DNA from: Castanea sativa | Taxonomy: Eukaryota > Streptophyta > Magnoliopsida > Fagales > Fagaceae | NCBI RefSeq assembly: GCF_040712315.1 | Contig: NC_134016.1 | Coordinates: forward strand, 6,436,782 to 6,500,781 | DNA length: 64,000 nt | Direction of reading: 5' to 3' | Shown here: one piece after another, positions 22,534 through 34,714 of the stretch | Layout of the letters: each line of letters starts with the position of its first letter | Numbering within the stretch: the stretch's first letter is position 1 | Translations under genes and position numbers: made by a program | The notes under the pieces: model-generated | What the model was told of the DNA's origin: nothing | What the model saw: the letters and a program-made list of their open reading frames with translations, nothing else | Databases searched by the model: none

Positions 22534-23369
22534 TGTTGGGTTCTAAGACTTTAGGTTTAAATGTATTAGAATTTCAATTTGTAATGTTGGCAAACCATAA
22601 TCAAAACGTTTAGTCTTGTTTTAGACTTGCTCAAAGTATGTTTAAGTGTAAAGTTGGAATCAAGTGTACTGCAGGATTTACTGTATAAATCTGTCTGGCT
22701 CGATCGATCGAAAATTAGATTCGATCGATCGAAGCTCATGCAGATTGTTTTTCTACAGAATTTTCCAACTCAGCCTAAGCTCGGTTTGACATGTAAAGTT
22801 TTATGTTTTATCTCAAATATAAAAGGGAAAACCCTAGCCACATTTTGAGGTTGCTCTTTATGCTGTATGTGTGAATCTTTTGTGAGATTTAGAGGTGTTT
22901 GCCTTCACATACACTTAGGGTTATCAAGATCTAAATTGATGTCAAGAGCTTGGTGATCAATTCAATTACAGATTCAAGAGCTTAAAGATATACAAGTGAG
23001 AGTGTTTGTGCTTGCTGGGAATCCAAGAAAGAAGTAGTTCGTGGACTCGGAGCTATCACGTGGTCGTAGTAGTAAATTTCCTACTCGAGGTAGTAATAAG
23101 ATATTAGTGGTCTAAGTTGCTATTGTGTAAACTTTAATTCTTTCATAATGGATTTGTTTTACCTTGAAAATAGCCAGATTAAATCATCTCCAGGTTTTTT
23201 ACCAGTTTGGTTTTCCTGAGTTATCATATTGTTGTGTTCTTTATTTTCCGCACTTTACAATGATATGATATATTTGTGTTAATCTAGATCTGTTTAATTT
23301 GACTAAGTATTCATTTGGCTAATTAACTAGGTTAATCTAATTGTGTTTAAGGAGTCTAAAAAACGTACA
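22534..23369 (+). mobile_element. Solo LTR (836 bp) with perfect 5-bp target duplication
   Basis: It starts TGTTGGGTTCTAAGAC and ends GTACA, and is flanked on both sides by AAACT (22,529-22,533 and 23,370-23,374). No internal retrotransposon sequence is attached. It is homologous to the solo LTR at 55,116-56,040, including the unusual CTCGATCGATCGA motifs and a CATACACTTAGGG-type region. Confidence 0.8.
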
Positions 23370-23392
23370 AAACTCCCTCCTAATCAATGTCG

Positions 23393-24172
23393 ACACGACT
23401 GTCAACCTTATAGGAAAAGATCAAAGCTCTAACTTCTATGCTTAAACCAATCTATGAAATGCACTTTGGAGTTGGGAGTCTCGCACGATAACCCTAAGGT
23501 TTCAAGTTTCAAGCAAGTCAGATTTTCCAAGCTATTAATTGTGAAGAAGAGTTCAAACTCGTCCATATTTCCTTTTATCTATCTACCCATTGCCAAACCA
23601 GGTGCAAGGAATCCTATTGATCTTCACGTATGCCATTAAACCACAATGGGCTACACGACTGTCAACCTCGTAGGAAAAGATCAAAGCTCTAACTTCTATG
23701 CTTAAACCAATCTATGAAATGCACTTTGGAGTTGGGAGTCTCGCACGATAACCCTAAGGTTTCAAGTTTCAAGCAAGTCAGATTTTCAAAGCTATTAATT
23801 GTGAAGAAGAGTTCAAACTCGTCCATATTTCCTTTTATCTATCTACCCATTGCCAAACCAGGTGCAAGGAATCCTATTGATCTTCACGTATGCCATTAAA
23901 CCACAATGGGCTACACGACTGTCAACCTCGTAGGAAAAGATCAAAGCTCTAACTTCTATGCTTAAACCAATCTATGAAATGCACTTTGGAGTTGGGAGTC
24001 TCGCATGATAACCCTAAGGTTTCAATTTTCAAGCAAGTCAGATTTTCCAAGCTATTAATTGTGAAAAAGAGTTCAAACTCATCCATATTTCCCTTATCTA
24101 TCTACCCATTGCCAAACCAGGTGCAAGGAATCCTATTGATCTTCACGTATGCCATTAAACCACAATGGGCTA
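23393..24172. repeat. 260-bp tandem repeat, 3 nearly identical copies
   Basis: Copies start at 23,393, 23,653 and 23,913 (period exactly 260; third copy about 2 bp shorter). Copies 1 and 2 differ by only a few bases. Each contains the same 61-codon open frame (23,454, 23,714, 23,974), extended to 97 codons in the third by a frameshift, but the frame matches no family known to me. Confidence 0.9.
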
Positions 24173-24822
24173 GCTATATATTTGGAGTTATCGTGACTAA
24201 TTTGAAAATTTTAAGAAAAATTATCATTTTGGCCCTCCATACCTGGATAATATACAAGAAAGCCTAAAATTACATAAAACTTTAATTAAGATAGAATCTA
24301 ATTAGTGATAAATAAATATATATATAAATTACAATAATTAGACATTCATAATTTTGAGATGCACAGCTATTTTAACAATTATCTAACAAATAAAATGGGG
24401 AAAAAAATTTAATTTCATTTTAATACTTTTAGGGCTTACTTGCCCCAAAACAGAATTAAAATCGAAGGTTGGAGGCGCTGCATCACCACATAATTGCAAA
24501 CATTTTTCTACACAGGTGACTCTTTCTCCCTCTCGCTCTCACTCTCTTTGTCTCTCTCTCACTTTCTTGTCTGACTGCTTCTATCTCTGGCATGGCGTTT
24601 CAACTCTCGTTCTCTCAACAGCTCAACTCTGCCTTCTTCTTTTTCTGTTTTTCTTTACTCTATGTTCTGTCATTTACAACGTAAAGTGTAACAAAACTTC
24701 CATTCAATGTGAACAGTGAATAAATATTGTAGCAAACTAGACATAAGACAACCACCCACGTGTATGGTTAAAATTTTTTCTACAAAAGCAATTGTGTTTG
24801 TTGTACCCATGTAGCCCCTTTG
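24173..24822. other. Spacer
   Basis: AT-rich, with a CT-rich stretch (24,520-24,620) that could be a 5' leader. No gene recognised. Confidence 0.4.
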
Positions 24823-25369
24823 GGCTAAAATGGTCAAATACCACTATTGGCCAAAATATGTAGTAATCTACTACTGTTTTGGAACTATTTAAGCTATCTG
24901 TCACTATTTTGAAACTCGAGTTCCTTAAACTCAAATAAGAGTTTGACACGTTACTCGAGTTCTATTAAAAATTGCCACCATGGTGGTTGAGCTGGACTTT
25001 TTTAAATTTAAAATGCCACCTGGAATTCAAGCTTGTGTAAATAGTTTACAAAAATTCATTAACTTCTTGTAAAAGTTGATCTTGTTCAACCTTTTCAATA
25101 TTTTCTTCAACATTTAGCTTAAAAATGTCTAACTCCAATTTCTTGCTCAACAACGTCAGCTTTCCTTTCCTTCCCTTCCTTTTTTTATTTTATTTTTATT
25201 TTTTATAAGTAGTACTGGGTCTTTGTTTTTTGTGTTACTTTTCTTGTTTTTAACGTTTTGGTCATAATTCTATGGTTAGGTGGATATGGTGTTTCTACTT
25301 CGTTTGTCATTGTTTTTGAGTTCCACTATGTTATTTTGTTCCCAAAGATGCATTTCTGTGTTTTGATTT

Positions 25370-26170
25370 AGCTGTCTAGCTGATAAGAATCAACAAGCAT
25401 TCAAGGATCCATTGCATGTTCCAGTTGGGCCTATTACAAGAGCAAGATCCAAGAAGATCCAAGAAGCACTTAATGGGCTGATTCAAGAGATTTGTGCTGA
25501 TTCTAACGCAGGACATTTCAAGCTTGGCCCAAAGGAAGATGAAAGTGTAATAAATTTAATTCAAGCTATTTAGGGCTGATCTGGCTTAATTGGGAATGAT
25601 TTATGGCATGAATTAATGGCTGATTGACTTTCCAGCGCTATATCAGTTAAGACAGATTTTTTCCCATTTTGGATATGCTAATTTCAGACCAAATCAACTT
25701 TTATTTAGGGTTTTATTATTTAGTACGTTTTTTAGGTATTTTCCTTGTTTTTAGGTGCATTTAATGCTTTTTAGGTCAAACTTGATTCATGATATGGTAA
25801 GGTATCAATTAGGAGCTATTTTAAAATATATTTTCTTGTCTGTCAAGTTTTGTGGAGTCTTTAAATAGGCCTTGAAGTCTGTAAACGTTTTTCAAAATAT
25901 TATTGAATAAAAATCAGAAAAGGTGAGGCTTTGCTCTTCTTTTGGTTCTTCAAGAACTGTGAACTTATCAAGGATTCTTCCTTGTGGCGTTCAAACTTTA
26001 TACCTTTGGTTCGTGATTCTTTATAATTATTGGGTCAAGGTCAACTTATACCTTTGGTTCACGTTTTGATTATAAACGTTAGGTCAGGGTTTCTATCATA
26101 AATCTGATTTTTAGCTTTCTTGGGTTAAATATTCCAATCTTTTGTTGGGTCTCAAAGCGTGTCGATTGAG
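25370..26170 (+). mobile_element. Ty3/gypsy fragment: pol C-terminal tail and LTR-like sequence
   Basis: Near 25,400-25,560 the plus strand reads DPLHVPVGPITRARSKKIQE followed by ALNGLIQEI. This is the GPxTRARxKKxxEAL motif found at the end of many plant gypsy polyproteins. It is followed by AT-rich, LTR-like sequence with a polyadenylation-like TTGAATAAAAATC (about 25,904). The remainder of the retrotransposon is absent. Confidence 0.6.
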
Positions 26171-27659
26171 GTTCGCATCACTAGCTTGAAGAGCTCGAAC
26201 ATTTTTGTGTTTTAATTTATTTTTATGGTACGTACTCTAGCTAGCTTGAAGAGCTCAAGTTGTATCAACAGGGAACTCGAACTTCTAGAGCTCGAGTTCT
26301 GGGTAGCATTTTAAAATGATAATAATCCACCTCAACCTACCAAGGTGTAGGGGTGGCAAAATCCGACACGACCCGCGAACCCGACACGGTTAACCTGTTT
26401 ATAAACAAGTCATGGGTTGAGGCTAAACGGGTTCGGGTTAAATTCGGGTTGACACGACTAACCCGTTTATTAAACGGGTCGTGTTCGTGTTCAACCTATT
26501 GAACCCGTTTAACCCATTTGACCCGATTAGCTTATAAAGGTAATTTTACAATTTTACCCTTAAAACCCTAGGTATATAAGCTTAGCTATGAACTATGATT
26601 TTTTCTCCTCCACAAAACCAGACCTCACACCTCTCTGCTGAACCTTGTGTCTCTTCGTTTTCATCAAAATTCATTACTGTCTCCTGCGACTCTCCTTCTT
26701 CTCCTCAAAACTCCAGCCTCTCCTACAGATACAGATTTTACAATCTCTACTATAAAATCAAAACCCTAGCCACCTCATGTCTCTCAACACTCTACTCTTT
26801 CTTCCCCTCAAATCCTTAGCCAACCCCTCTAATATCTCTTCCCCTCAAAATCGTGGTTACCCTCTCTGCTCTCTATTCTCCTTCACGACTTCACAGCTTC
26901 ACCAGTTTTTTTGCTTCAGCTTTCAACCACCAAATCCCTAGGAAGGTATTTATCTTATATATTTTTTCTTTGTTTTGTTTTCTTACTTATGAAATTTTCA
27001 GTTGTAGATTTTGTTGTTTATTGTGTTAATCTAAAAAATTAACTCCATTCCCAAAATCTGATTAGGGAAAAGGAGAAAATTTTTGCAAATCGAATCCGAT
27101 CGGTTCAGCGATCTAAGATCAAATCGATTTTGAAGCATACATCTTTGGATTAAAGTAAGTCAATTTTGATTGAAAATCATTTCGTTTTTGTGTTCGTTGT
27201 GGCACTTTGATTTTCGTTTTCATTGGAGGTGTATTGTGTTTGTTAGGGTTTTGATTTTGGGCTTTTATGGGCTTCGATTTGCATATGCTTTAATTGATTA
27301 CAAGCTTTTTAGGGATTTTAAATATTGGGTTATGAAACAGTAATGAAATTTATCAGTGTTTGTGGTTAGTGATTGGGTATTGCTAAATTTGATTAGTTAT
27401 TATTGGGTTTTTGGGGTTGATTGGGTTTGTGTTTGAATGATTAAATGCTTGGAATTATATTCAGATGAATTGGGTGCATAAATTGTATGAAAGTTTTGTT
27501 GTTTAGGGTATTCAAACAAATTTGAAGCATAAAAAGATTAAATTTTAATACAATTGAATGGTGTATTTTTGAATGAAAGTAAAAGCTTTTCTTTTTCCTA
27601 GATTTAGGGATTTTAATACGATTGATTGTTTAGTACCAATAGTAGACTTGTTTGTATTC

Positions 27660-28790
27660 TTTTTGTTGATTTTAAAATAACTAGGTCTTGCTCTATGATT
27701 TCTTTTCGAGTTTCCTTGTATCTATCATCTTAAAATAAAATAATCGTAGATCCTCTCGTTTATTTTGTTAATCACTATCATGTTGGTTGTTTTGTTATTT
27801 TTTTGAGATAAAAGATAGAAATTTTATTATATACTATATGATAAACTGTACATGTAACATAAAAATAGGGGAAAACCAGATTTATTTTGTAGAAAAATAA
27901 ATACAGCAGAAAACAAACACAGCAGAAAAATAAATACAGCAGAAAACAAACACAGCAGAAAAATAATACTGTGCAGTGTGCAGAAAAACATTGCAGAAAA
28001 ATAACATTGTGCAGAAAAACACCAATGTACAGAAAAACTACACCGCAGAAAAATAATAATGTGCAGAAAACACCACTGTGCAGAAAAATATTTGTCACTC
28101 TTGTTCACTGTTTAGTATTCTAGTAATCACTATATTGTTGATTTTTAGTGCATAATAAGAGATCTTTTTTACTGATATAAAAAAAAAAAGTAGATATGTT
28201 TATTTTTTGTTGATTTTAAAATAACTAGGTCTTGCTCTATGATTTCTTTTCGAGTTTCTTTGTATCTATCATCTTAAAATAAAATAATTGTAGATCCTCT
28301 CATTTATTTTGTTAATCACTACCATGTTGGTTGTTTTGTTATTTTTTTGAGATAAAAGATAGAAATTTTATTAGATACTATATGATAAACAGTACATGTA
28401 ACATAAAAATAGGGGAAAACCAGATTTATTTTGCAGAAAAATAAATACAGTAGAAAACAAACACAGCAGAAAAATAAATACAGCAGAAAACAAACACAGC
28501 AGAAAAATAATACTGTGCAGTGTGCAGAAAAACACTGCAGAAAAATAACATTGTGCAGAAAAACACTAATGTACAGAAAAACTACACCGCAGAAAAATAA
28601 TAATGTGCATAAAACACCACTGTGCAGAAAAATATTTGTCACTCTTGTTCACTGTTTAGTATACTAGTAATCACTATATTGTTGATTTTTAGTACATAAT
28701 AGGAGATCTTTTTTACTGATATAAAAAAAAAGTAGATATGTTTATTTTTTGTTGATTTAAAATAATTTGTCTCGCTCTATGATTTAATTT
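27660..28790. repeat. 544-bp tandem duplication (plus partial third copy) in the hAT 5' region
   Basis: TTTTGTTGATTTTAAAATAA recurs at 27,661 and 28,205, and TTTTGTTGATTTAAAATAA at 28,747 (spacing 544 and 542). Each full unit contains about a dozen GCAGAAAA motifs (27,890-28,090 and 28,430-28,635) set among AATAAATACA and CAAACACA. It lies between the probable first leader exon and the ATG, so likely in a 5' UTR intron. Confidence 0.85.
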
Positions 28791-29006
28791 CAAGTTTTTT
28801 CTGTTTCTATCATCTTAAAATAAAATAATTGAAGATCCATTTGTTTTTTGTGTTAATCACTATAATGTTATAGTAGATTTGTTTGTTTGTTTTGTTAATT
28901 TTAAATTTATTTGTTGTTCTTTATGATTTCTTTTCAAGTTTATTTGTTTCTGTCATCTTAGAATTACTAAATTTTTGATCAAGAATTTTTCTTTAAATTG
29001 GTCTAG

Positions 29007-31884
29007 ATGGAAAGTGATGAGCTGATTCCTATTGACATTGAGTATGAAAGAGAAGACCTTGACTTGGAAGATGAACTTGATGAAGTGGCTGAACTTCCTC
29101 CACCAAAGAAGGCTAAGACAAAGTCTAAGAATAAGACAAACAACGAAGACAAGAAAAGGAGGAGGACTTCAACTGTTTGGCGTTTCTTTCAGATGCTTCC
29201 CACAAAAGATGAAGAAAAGCCTACATGCAAATGCAAGAAGTGTGGAAAGGAATATATTGCTTCCAGAGCATATGGTACTGGAAATTTAAAGCGGCATTTG
29301 AAGGTATGTCCAAGAAAAGACACAACGGATGTTGGGCAACTTATACTTGGCCAAAATGCAATGTCTGTAAGTTCACCTAAATTTGATCCTGCAAAATTTA
29401 GGGAGTTGTTATGTGCTGCAATTACAATGCATGAATTGCCTTTCAAGTTTGTTGAGTATGTTGGTATATGGGCAGTATTTTCCTACTTGTGTGTTGATGT
29501 CCCTAATATCTCTAGAAATACTACTAAGAATGATATGGTTAAGATGTATAAGAGGGAAAAAGAAAGGATGAAATCTGTGTTGGCATCTATTCCTGGTAGA
29601 GTTTGTTTGACATCTGATTTGTGGACTTCTATAGCAACTGATGGTTATATGTGTGTTACAGCTCATTTTATTGATGCTAATTGGATCTTACAGAAAAGAG
29701 TGTTGAACTTTTGCTTTATGCCACCGCCACATAATGGTGTGTCTTTGTTTGAAAAAGTCTATAAATTGCTATCTATGTGGGGCATTGAGAATAAGATTTT
29801 TTGTGTGACGTTGGACAATGCTTCTTCCAATGATATTTCTGTTGACATGCTTAGAACTCAATTGAAAAATAAGAAAGCACTTGTTTGTAATGGTGAATTT
29901 TTTCATCTTTGTTGTTGTGCTCATATTCTCAATTTGGTTGTACAAGATGGTTTGAAAGAAATTGATGTTGTTGTTCAAAAAATTCGTGAAAGTATTAAGT
30001 ATGTAAGAGGCTCACAAGGGAGGAAAAAAAGTTTTTATGAATCTGTTAAGCAAATGGATTTGGATGGTAAGAAAGGTTTAAGGCAAGATGTGCCTACTAG
30101 ATGGAATTCAACATTTTTAATGCTTCAAAGTGCTCTCTCTTATCGACATGCTTTTCAACACCTAGAGTTAACTGATTACAATTTTAAGCACTGTCCTACT
30201 GGTGGTGAGTGGGAAAAGGCAGAAAAAATTAAAAAGTTTTTGGCTGTTTTTCATGATGCAACATTGGTCTTTTCTGGCACAAAATATCCCACAGCTAACT
30301 TATATTTTTCACAAGTTTTCATTGTTTATTTTACCTTGAAGAAAGAAAGTGATAGTGAGGATGAGTATATGAGAAAAATGGCAGATCAAATGCTTGTGAA
30401 ATTTGAGAAGTATTGGATAGAATTTAGTGTTGTGTTGGCCATAGCAGTGGTCTTGGACCCTAGGTATAAGCTGCCTTTTATTGATTGGTGCTATCAGAAA
30501 CTTTATGGGTATGCTAGTTCACTCCAATATGTGAAGGTTCGTGAAAAATTATTTGCTTTGTTTGGGGAATATGTGAGTAATGTTTCTGCACCTTCAATAT
30601 CTTCTGAAATGGCTGGTCAAGCTACTCAAGAAACTAAAGAACAATATGCTAATGAGGGATCTTTGTTTATGATGCAAGTATGTTTTTTTTCTTATTTGTT
30701 TATTTATATTATGTTATTTACATTCTACCTAAATTAATATCTATTATGCTGTTTTTATATGTAGGAATTTGATTCTTTTCATAGTATGGATATGGGTAGG
30801 TAGGCACAAAAAACTCAATTGGAGCTCTACTTGGATGAACCAAGAGAAGATAGGAATGCAAAATTAGACATTCTTGCTTTTTGGAAAGGAAATGAATTTC
30901 GGTGTCCAGAACTTGTTGCTATGGCTCGTGATGTTTTGAGCATTCCTATTTCTACAGTTGCTTCAGAATCCACTTTTAGTGTTGGGGGACGAGACATTGA
31001 TCAATTCAGGAGTGCACTTAAACCTGATGTTGTGAAGGCATTAGTTTGTAGCAGAGATTGGTTATATGCAGATATAGGTAATGTATTTTTTATTTACATA
31101 TTGGCTGAATGAGTTATAAGTTTTATGATGATTTTTTAAAAAGAAAATAATATATATGTCAGATTTCATATATATCAGATTTCCCATATTATGTCAACTT
31201 TAAATGGCAAAAACGTTACTCTATGGACAAAATATAATAGTTTATAGATGTTATTTGGCAGACTTGGTACAGTAGACAATATCTATGATGTGTTATCCTA
31301 TCTTTCATTGTCCAACTTAGCTATCAATATCTATGTAGGATCATGAAATTTCTTCTCCTTTTCTCTTTATGACATTGGGGTAGAAACTAAAACTTTACCT
31401 GTGAAATTAGTGTTTTATAGCTATTAATTTATAAAATACGAACTCTGAATTTTATGGAGCTTTTCTAAAAGTTTCAAATTTCAGTATTTCCTTGTAAAGC
31501 TCTTTTTAGCTTTAAAAACTCACAGCTTAAGTTCTGCTTAATGCAGAGTTGATATGTATTATTTTTTAAAACTTAAATTTGTCTAGGTACAATTGTATTT
31601 TTATCCACATTTATCCAAGTTCATTACTACTAATTACTACTATGTGAATTACTATTATTTACTTAATTGATTTAATTGCTTAATTACCCACAGTTTCTAA
31701 ATTTCTTATTTATAATGCTTTGATGAGTTTTTAATGTTTCATTAAATTTTTTGATGTAGAACTTGCACAATCAGAGTTGGAAGAGCTCACTGAAGATATA
31801 ATAACCATGAATATCAATAAGGATGAGCACATAGAAGACACCTCTTCAATGGGACCCTCAATCTCTTCTAATCCAGTTTCTTAA
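29007..31884 (+). CDS. hAT transposase (BED zinc finger, RNase H fold, dimerisation domain), one in-frame stop
   Basis: Exons 29,007-30,677, 30,765-31,077 and 31,760-31,884 join in phase (557 codons, then 146). Together they give 702 residues if the TAG at codon 570 (30,801-30,803) is ignored. Residues 36-53 are basic (KKAKTKSK, KKRRR). A BED finger follows (VWRFF; C-K-C-KK-C; GNLKRHLKVC). The catalytic triad is D204 (LTSDLWTS), D270 (TLDNASSND) and E625 (VASESTFS). The insertion domain has CCAHILNLVVQDG, and the C-terminal hAT dimerisation domain reads PELVAMARDVLSIPIS. The AG at 29,005-29,006 next to the ATG suggests a leader intron; a possible leader exon ends near 26,945. The gene resembles plant RICESLEEPER-type domesticated proteins, but it lies in an intact transposon, so it is a transposase. 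Confidence 0.85.
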
Positions 31885-32639
31885 TTAGTGATGTCTTTTA
31901 CTTTTTGATGTGGCACGTGGATGGTTGGACTTGGATTTTTTTGCCATCATGGAAATATTGATCTGCCATGTAATTATTTTGGTTTGTCTTTTAGTTTTTG
32001 AGATGGCACTTGGATGCCATGTAATAATCTTGGCTTTTTATTATGGAACATTGACATATTATTGAATTTGAATTTGATTGTATGGGGGTTGGAATCTTTT
32101 GGACTAGTAATTTTAATTTGAAGGAGTTAGAGAATTATTTGCTATTGTTATTATTTGAATTTTTATTACTTGATTTATGGTTGAATTATAAATTTAGATA
32201 CATGGGAGTTGATAGCAGGTTATTCGGGTTAAGTTTAATTAAACAGGTTGTTTGGGTTATAATCAAACAGGTTATTTGTGTCGATCTTAACTTGACTTAC
32301 TAATTAAACGAGTTAAACGTGTCGTGTCGGGTTACCTGTTTAATAAACAGGTCGTGTTAGGGTTAAGGAATCCTGACCCGTTTACTAAACATGTCATGTT
32401 CGGGTTGACTCATATAACATAATACTCACATCCCAACCCGACACGCGAACACGAATTGCCACCCCTACCAAGGTGGCAATTTTTAATGGAACTTGAATTT
32501 TCGGAACTCAAGTTACACGACAAACTCGAATTTGAGTTCCAAAATAGTGGTATATCCCTTTATAATTCATAAACAGTAGTAGATTGCTACATATTTTGGC
32601 CAATTGTGATATTTGACCATTTTGCTAGGACCTTTGATT

Positions 32640-33324
32640 GTGAAGCATATTTAAGCATTCCCACTTTTTTCTAGGTACAAAGGGTACTCTTCTTTTCTTT
32701 TCTTTTATTATCATATATTTATTTGTTGTTAAAAAAATCAATATGTCATATAACATTATAATTTATAAATGTACCTAATTAAAATATACTACTATTTATC
32801 ATTTAATTTAATTTATACATAAAATAATAAAACATGTATTTGGTTGTACTTGTATTTTATTAGATGTTTTTTATTCATTGAAGTTTAAATGATTGTTTGT
32901 CTTTTACTTAGCAATCTTTAAATTATTAGTATTTTTTTTTTTATCTTAGTCATTATACTTTGTCCATTTCATAATTGATTAAAGATATTAAATCTTCTTG
33001 TCAATTTTGTCTCATAATTGTTTAATTTTAATTGAATACATTTTTTTTGTAGCATGTATTGAATTATAAAGTACTTAACTTCTATATTGATTATTAAATT
33101 GTACGCACATTACTATTTTAGATTTTATAGTGAAAAGTTAGTCGACTAATTTTATGTTCGACCCTCCCAAAAATAAATTCCTGGCTTTACCACTAATTTA
33201 AGTTTTGAGATTTTTACTTTCCATTTGTTTTAGAAAATCATATAATCTAAGATTTTGATTTGTTAGTTCTCTCTCTATCAGATCATGGAGATGTCTTGCT
33301 AGGTATGGGTTAGCATAAAATGTC
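32640..33324. other. AT-rich spacer
   Basis: No gene recognised. The minus-strand frame 33,464-33,198 (88 codons) overlaps the edge of duplicated block B and matches no family known to me. Confidence 0.4.
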
Positions 33325-33711
33325 ATTGGAAAGTTTGTGATGTAAAGTTTCTCAAGATATCGCTTTATTCCATAGCAACCATCAATAGTAATTGATTTTC
33401 CTATATTCCATCGATCGGGAAGAACAATATGCAACTTGTGTAAAATACATACAATGTGGAACAAATGAAAAATATGCTACATATGTGATATAGTACTAAC
33501 AGTCACAAGAAGATCTAATTGAGGTTTAGTTGTGTATTTACTCAGTAAACACTATTTGGTATTTTGACTTGATAATAAAGAATAATAATTATAAAATAGA
33601 CATCATAAATTCAAATCATATCACCTCTATTCAAAAAAATTTAAAAATTGTTACTTTTCACATTACAACAATCGAAAATGCCAAACTTTATTGGAACCGT
33701 CTAATGGTTCA

Positions 33712-34628
33712 TCATTGCACTGAGAATTTTTGTTGAAGATAATTAACCACGCTTTTGTCGAGTTGGAATGCCTTAGCAAGAACATCAGGATTGATAGAAG
33801 GATTAGATCCAAAGGTTGCATTTGCTATGGTGATAACCCCAGGATTTTGGCTACTGAGACTAGAAAATGCAAGGGCATTGGTCTCTCCTATATTGAACTG
33901 GAAGTGAATGAGACCCATTGGAAATACAAAGACATCACCCTTGTTTAGAACTTTGGTAATAAAACGATTATCTGGATTGGATGTAACAAAGCCAACTAAA
34001 AGAGTACCCTCTATGACTGTTTGAATCTCAGTTGCACGAGGGTGAATGTGGGGAGGATTTAGGCCATACGGTGCATAGTCAACACGAGCCAAGGCTATCC
34101 CTAAAGTGTTGAGGCCAGGAAATTTGTCCACATTTATAAGAGTTACATTTGACCCAACTTGATTTGAGGTGCTTCTGGGAACGTCAAGCCCGGGTAAGAA
34201 AAAGTCATCGGCCGTAGTAAGCTTCGGGTCCTTGCAAAACTTTCCATTCACAAATACTGCAAAACAAAAGATTATTAATACCACGAATGTGAGGCTTCAA
34301 TAATAATTGTTGAAACATGTCATGCATGTACGTTTTAAAAAAAAATCCCATGTATATAATATCACCTCCAAGAATAATTCCATTAATATGTAGATTCCCA
34401 ATATCATGAAATTTTCATTAATATGTGAAATCATAACCGAGAAAACTAAATCCAAATAGCTTGAACGTCTCCAAGAAAACCATAATAGACTAGGTACATA
34501 CCAGCAGAGTTGGAATTGTTGACAGCAACACAAAAGTCCTGCAAAGAACTAGGGTCATGAGCAGAGGCAAGAGAGGATGCCAAAGCCAATAGGGCCACAG
34601 TTAGAAGGCAAGTAAAAAGTTTCGTCAT
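33712..34628 (-). CDS. Germin-like protein, subfamily 1 type, copy B
   Basis: Second copy of the secreted cupin. Exon 1 is 34,628-34,502 and exon 2 is 34,256-33,712, in phase, 223 residues; three residues (SVQ) follow the point where copy A stops. The signal peptide is nearly identical ([14 protein letters not shown]). Metal-binding boxes [13 protein letters not shown] and [16 protein letters not shown] are intact, as are both cysteines. Differences from copy A include [15 protein letters not shown] against [22 protein letters not shown] against ELLTVIEG, and an extra NPD for NPY near the C-terminus. Both copies look functional. The plain reading is duplication of a single gene block, later separated by transposon insertions. 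Confidence 0.9.
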
Positions 34629-34704
34629 ATTTGAGGCTGTGTGCTTGGTTGTTTTTGCTGAATGCTTAGTTGAGGTGTGAATAATATTGCATATCAGAAC
34701 ATGT

Positions 34705-34714
34705 CTATTTATAG
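34705..34714 (-). promoter_or_regulatory. TATA box of germin-like copy B
   Basis: CTATAAATAG on the minus strand, 76 bp upstream of the ATG and at the same place as in copy A. Confidence 0.7.

Larger units (their letters stand above)
26348..32467 (+). mobile_element. hAT transposon, 6120 bp, with transposase gene
   Basis: Terminal inverted repeats TAGGGGTGGCAA.. at 26,348 and ..TTGCCACCCCTA ending at 32,467. It is flanked by a perfect 8-bp duplication CCAAGGTG (26,340-26,347 and 32,468-32,475). Both subterminal regions are rich in AACCCG/CGGGTT and CGTGTC motifs, which are probable transposase-binding sites. It contains a single three-exon transposase gene in the plus direction. Ends and duplication are perfect; only one stop codon disturbs the gene, so this is a fairly young copy. 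Confidence 0.92.
24823..32629. mobile_element. Long-terminal-inverted-repeat DNA element, interrupted by a hAT transposon
   Basis: The left arm (about 24,823-25,035) is inverted at 26,290-26,347 joined to 32,476-32,629, once the hAT insertion (26,348-32,475) is removed. Shared stretches include AAAATGGTCAAATA, TTGGCCAAAATATGTAG, AATCTACTACTGTTT and GTGGCAATTTTTAAT. Arms of about 210 bp fit a Mutator-like element; flanking CCTTTG (24,817-24,822 and 32,631-32,636) may be part of the target duplication. Reconstructed length is about 1.68 kb. Its interior carries a gypsy pol and LTR fragment. Confidence 0.65.

Noticed and set aside
23393..24172. CRISPR-like array
   Set aside because: Units are contiguous with no spacers and this is a plant genome.
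23454..24267. Three copies of a 61-97-codon ORF
   Set aside because: Repeated only because the 260-bp unit is repeated; no recognised domain or splice context. Reported as a tandem repeat instead.
27778..28642. Cys/Phe/Leu-rich ORFs of about 105 codons on the minus strand, present twice
   Set aside because: Reverse-strand shadow of the GCAGAAAA motif array in the 544-bp tandem units.
33198..33464. 88-codon minus-strand ORF
   Set aside because: Overlaps diverged 3' flank of the germin-like block, and the paralogous flank near 4.2 kb does not keep the frame open.
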